Source: Oscillatoria sp. Prado101 (GTDB lineage: Bacteria; Cyanobacteriota; Cyanobacteriia; Cyanobacteriales; Oscillatoriaceae). Taken from it: 5,439 nt of DNA. Shown piece after piece: positions 4,957 to 5,439 of this stretch (positions are counted from its first letter, which is position 1; each line of letters begins with the position of its first letter). Both the position numbers and the translations under genes were made by a program. The stretch is from contig JALOOK010000354.1 of assembly GCA_025454445.1 (NCBI GenBank), positions 1 to 5,439 of the forward strand, in the 5' to 3' direction. Below the pieces are notes generated by a model that was not told the DNA's origin, did not search any database, and saw only the letters and a list, made by a program, of their open reading frames with translations.

Positions 4957-5439
4957 GCTCTAGGTAGTGTAGAGACTGAGAATTGCAGTTGTAGGCTGAC
5001 AGATCAGCTTCTGTATGGCAAGCAAATTAGGAGCGTCTACCTTAATTTCACCGGCAAGTACGGGATCGAGGCTTCTGATCTGTTCTCAGATTTGCAGTTT
5101 TTGGGCTTCTAAAGCAGCGATAGTGTCATTGCGGGCTTTTAGGGCGGCGCGGCTGATCGTGCCGGTAGCCATTCCCATCAGTTCGCGATTGTTGCCGGCA
5201 TCCTGTTGAAAGCGCTGCCGGTCAATTTGCTGTTGCAAGCTGTCAAATTGCTGCAATAACTCCTTGACCTTTGGGGGAATTTCGCCACCCGAGTAGAGGT
5301 CATTACTTGCCATCAAGTCTACCAGGCGTTTGCAGCGGGAGCGCTCGACATATTCAAAAGCTTTGTCGAATTTGCCGGTGGCAGGCTTGCACCATATTGT
5401 GATACACAGGAATAGCCTTTTCCATAATTTCCTGCCGGC
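4957..5439 (-). pseudogene. N-terminal part of the CHAT pseudogene in window: TPR end, linker and coiled region
   Basis: From 5437 the frame reads RQEIMEKAIPVYHNMVQAC, the end of a TPR-like helix pair. At 5381-5386 it must switch frame to continue ATGKFDKAFEYVERSRCKRL. The linker then runs LMASNDLYSGGEIPP and into a Gln/Leu-rich, probably coiled-coil stretch (KVKELLQQFDSLQQQIDRQR). The frame stops at TGA 5086-5088 after EAQKLQI, where relatives I recall have Trp, then resumes in the same frame with EQIRSLDPVLAGEI. A TAG at 4960-4962 interrupts ILSLYTT-SHTY just before the MITE. The coding start lies beyond the right edge. Confidence 0.85.

Larger units (their letters stand above)
3546..5439 (-). 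pseudogene. Decayed TPR-CHAT protein gene (caspase-fold CHAT domain), 5' end beyond the window
   Basis: Pieces in all reading frames of the minus strand join into one CHAT-family protein. In order they are a TPR end (RQEIMEKAIPVYHNMVQAC, 5437-5381), a conserved linker (FDKAFEYVERSRCKRLVDLM onward), a coiled stretch, the core with LHSCHHAQSRLDNP and LSCCETG, then STLWAVDDL, ATALFSIFYYEHR and a charged coiled tail ending at TGA 3546-3548. CHAT domains are separase/caspase-like cysteine peptidases whose His and Cys are both still encoded here (about 4227-4232 and 4098-4103). Five lesions are visible: a frameshift near 5381-5386, TGA at 5086-5088 (Trp expected), TAG at 4960-4962, a TA-flanked MITE at 4855-4950, and a 154-bp element at 3831-3984. 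Translation of the full protein is impossible, so I call it dead; fragments may still be expressed. The native substrate or partner is unknown. Confidence 0.93.

Noticed and set aside
5086..5088. TGA in the CHAT reading frame read as recoding (Trp or Sec)
   Set aside because: The surrounding gene has four other inactivating lesions and there is no SECIS-like element. The topoisomerase gene shows the normal code (TGG for Trp).

Overview
The window looks like chromosomal DNA from a cyanobacterium, most likely a filamentous Oscillatoriales-type strain. The evidence is a type IIA topoisomerase A subunit close to the second, GyrA/ParC-like paralogue of cyanobacteria, a CHAT-domain (caspase-fold) gene of the cyanobacterial TPR-CHAT type, one HIP1 octamer (GCGATCGC), and a dense set of short palindromic and MITE-like repeats. 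The genus is inferred from remembered family resemblance, not from a search.

Layout: bases 1-76 hold the first 25 codons of a response regulator on the minus strand. Bases 77-402 are a divergent intergenic region with a 120-bp inverted-repeat element. Bases 403-2991 are one intact 862-residue topoisomerase A-subunit gene on the plus strand. Bases 2992-3545 are non-coding: a C-rich repeat, a rho-independent terminator, one 96-bp MITE copy, a hairpin repeat and a 100-bp unit with 17-bp inverted ends. Bases 3546-5439 (minus strand) are one decayed TPR-CHAT gene that runs off the right edge.

The topoisomerase has an intact cleavage core (catalytic Tyr127) but lacks a recognisable GyrA box, carries Gln at the quinolone-contact Ser83 position, and has a nine-proline linker encoded by a CCCCCG repeat. 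It may therefore act more like topoisomerase IV than a DNA-wrapping gyrase.

The main discovery is in the CHAT pseudogene. Two different non-autonomous elements interrupt it, and in both cases removing the element plus one target-site copy restores the expected protein exactly. One is 154 bp with 11-bp terminal inverted repeats and an 8-bp duplication. The other is a 92-bp core flanked by TA, and its 94%-identical sister lies in opposite orientation in the intergenic region. A frameshift and two nonsense codons are further lesions, although the Cys/His residues of the CHAT domain remain. I see no new multi-gene system; the novelty is in the small mobile elements and the atypical topoisomerase.
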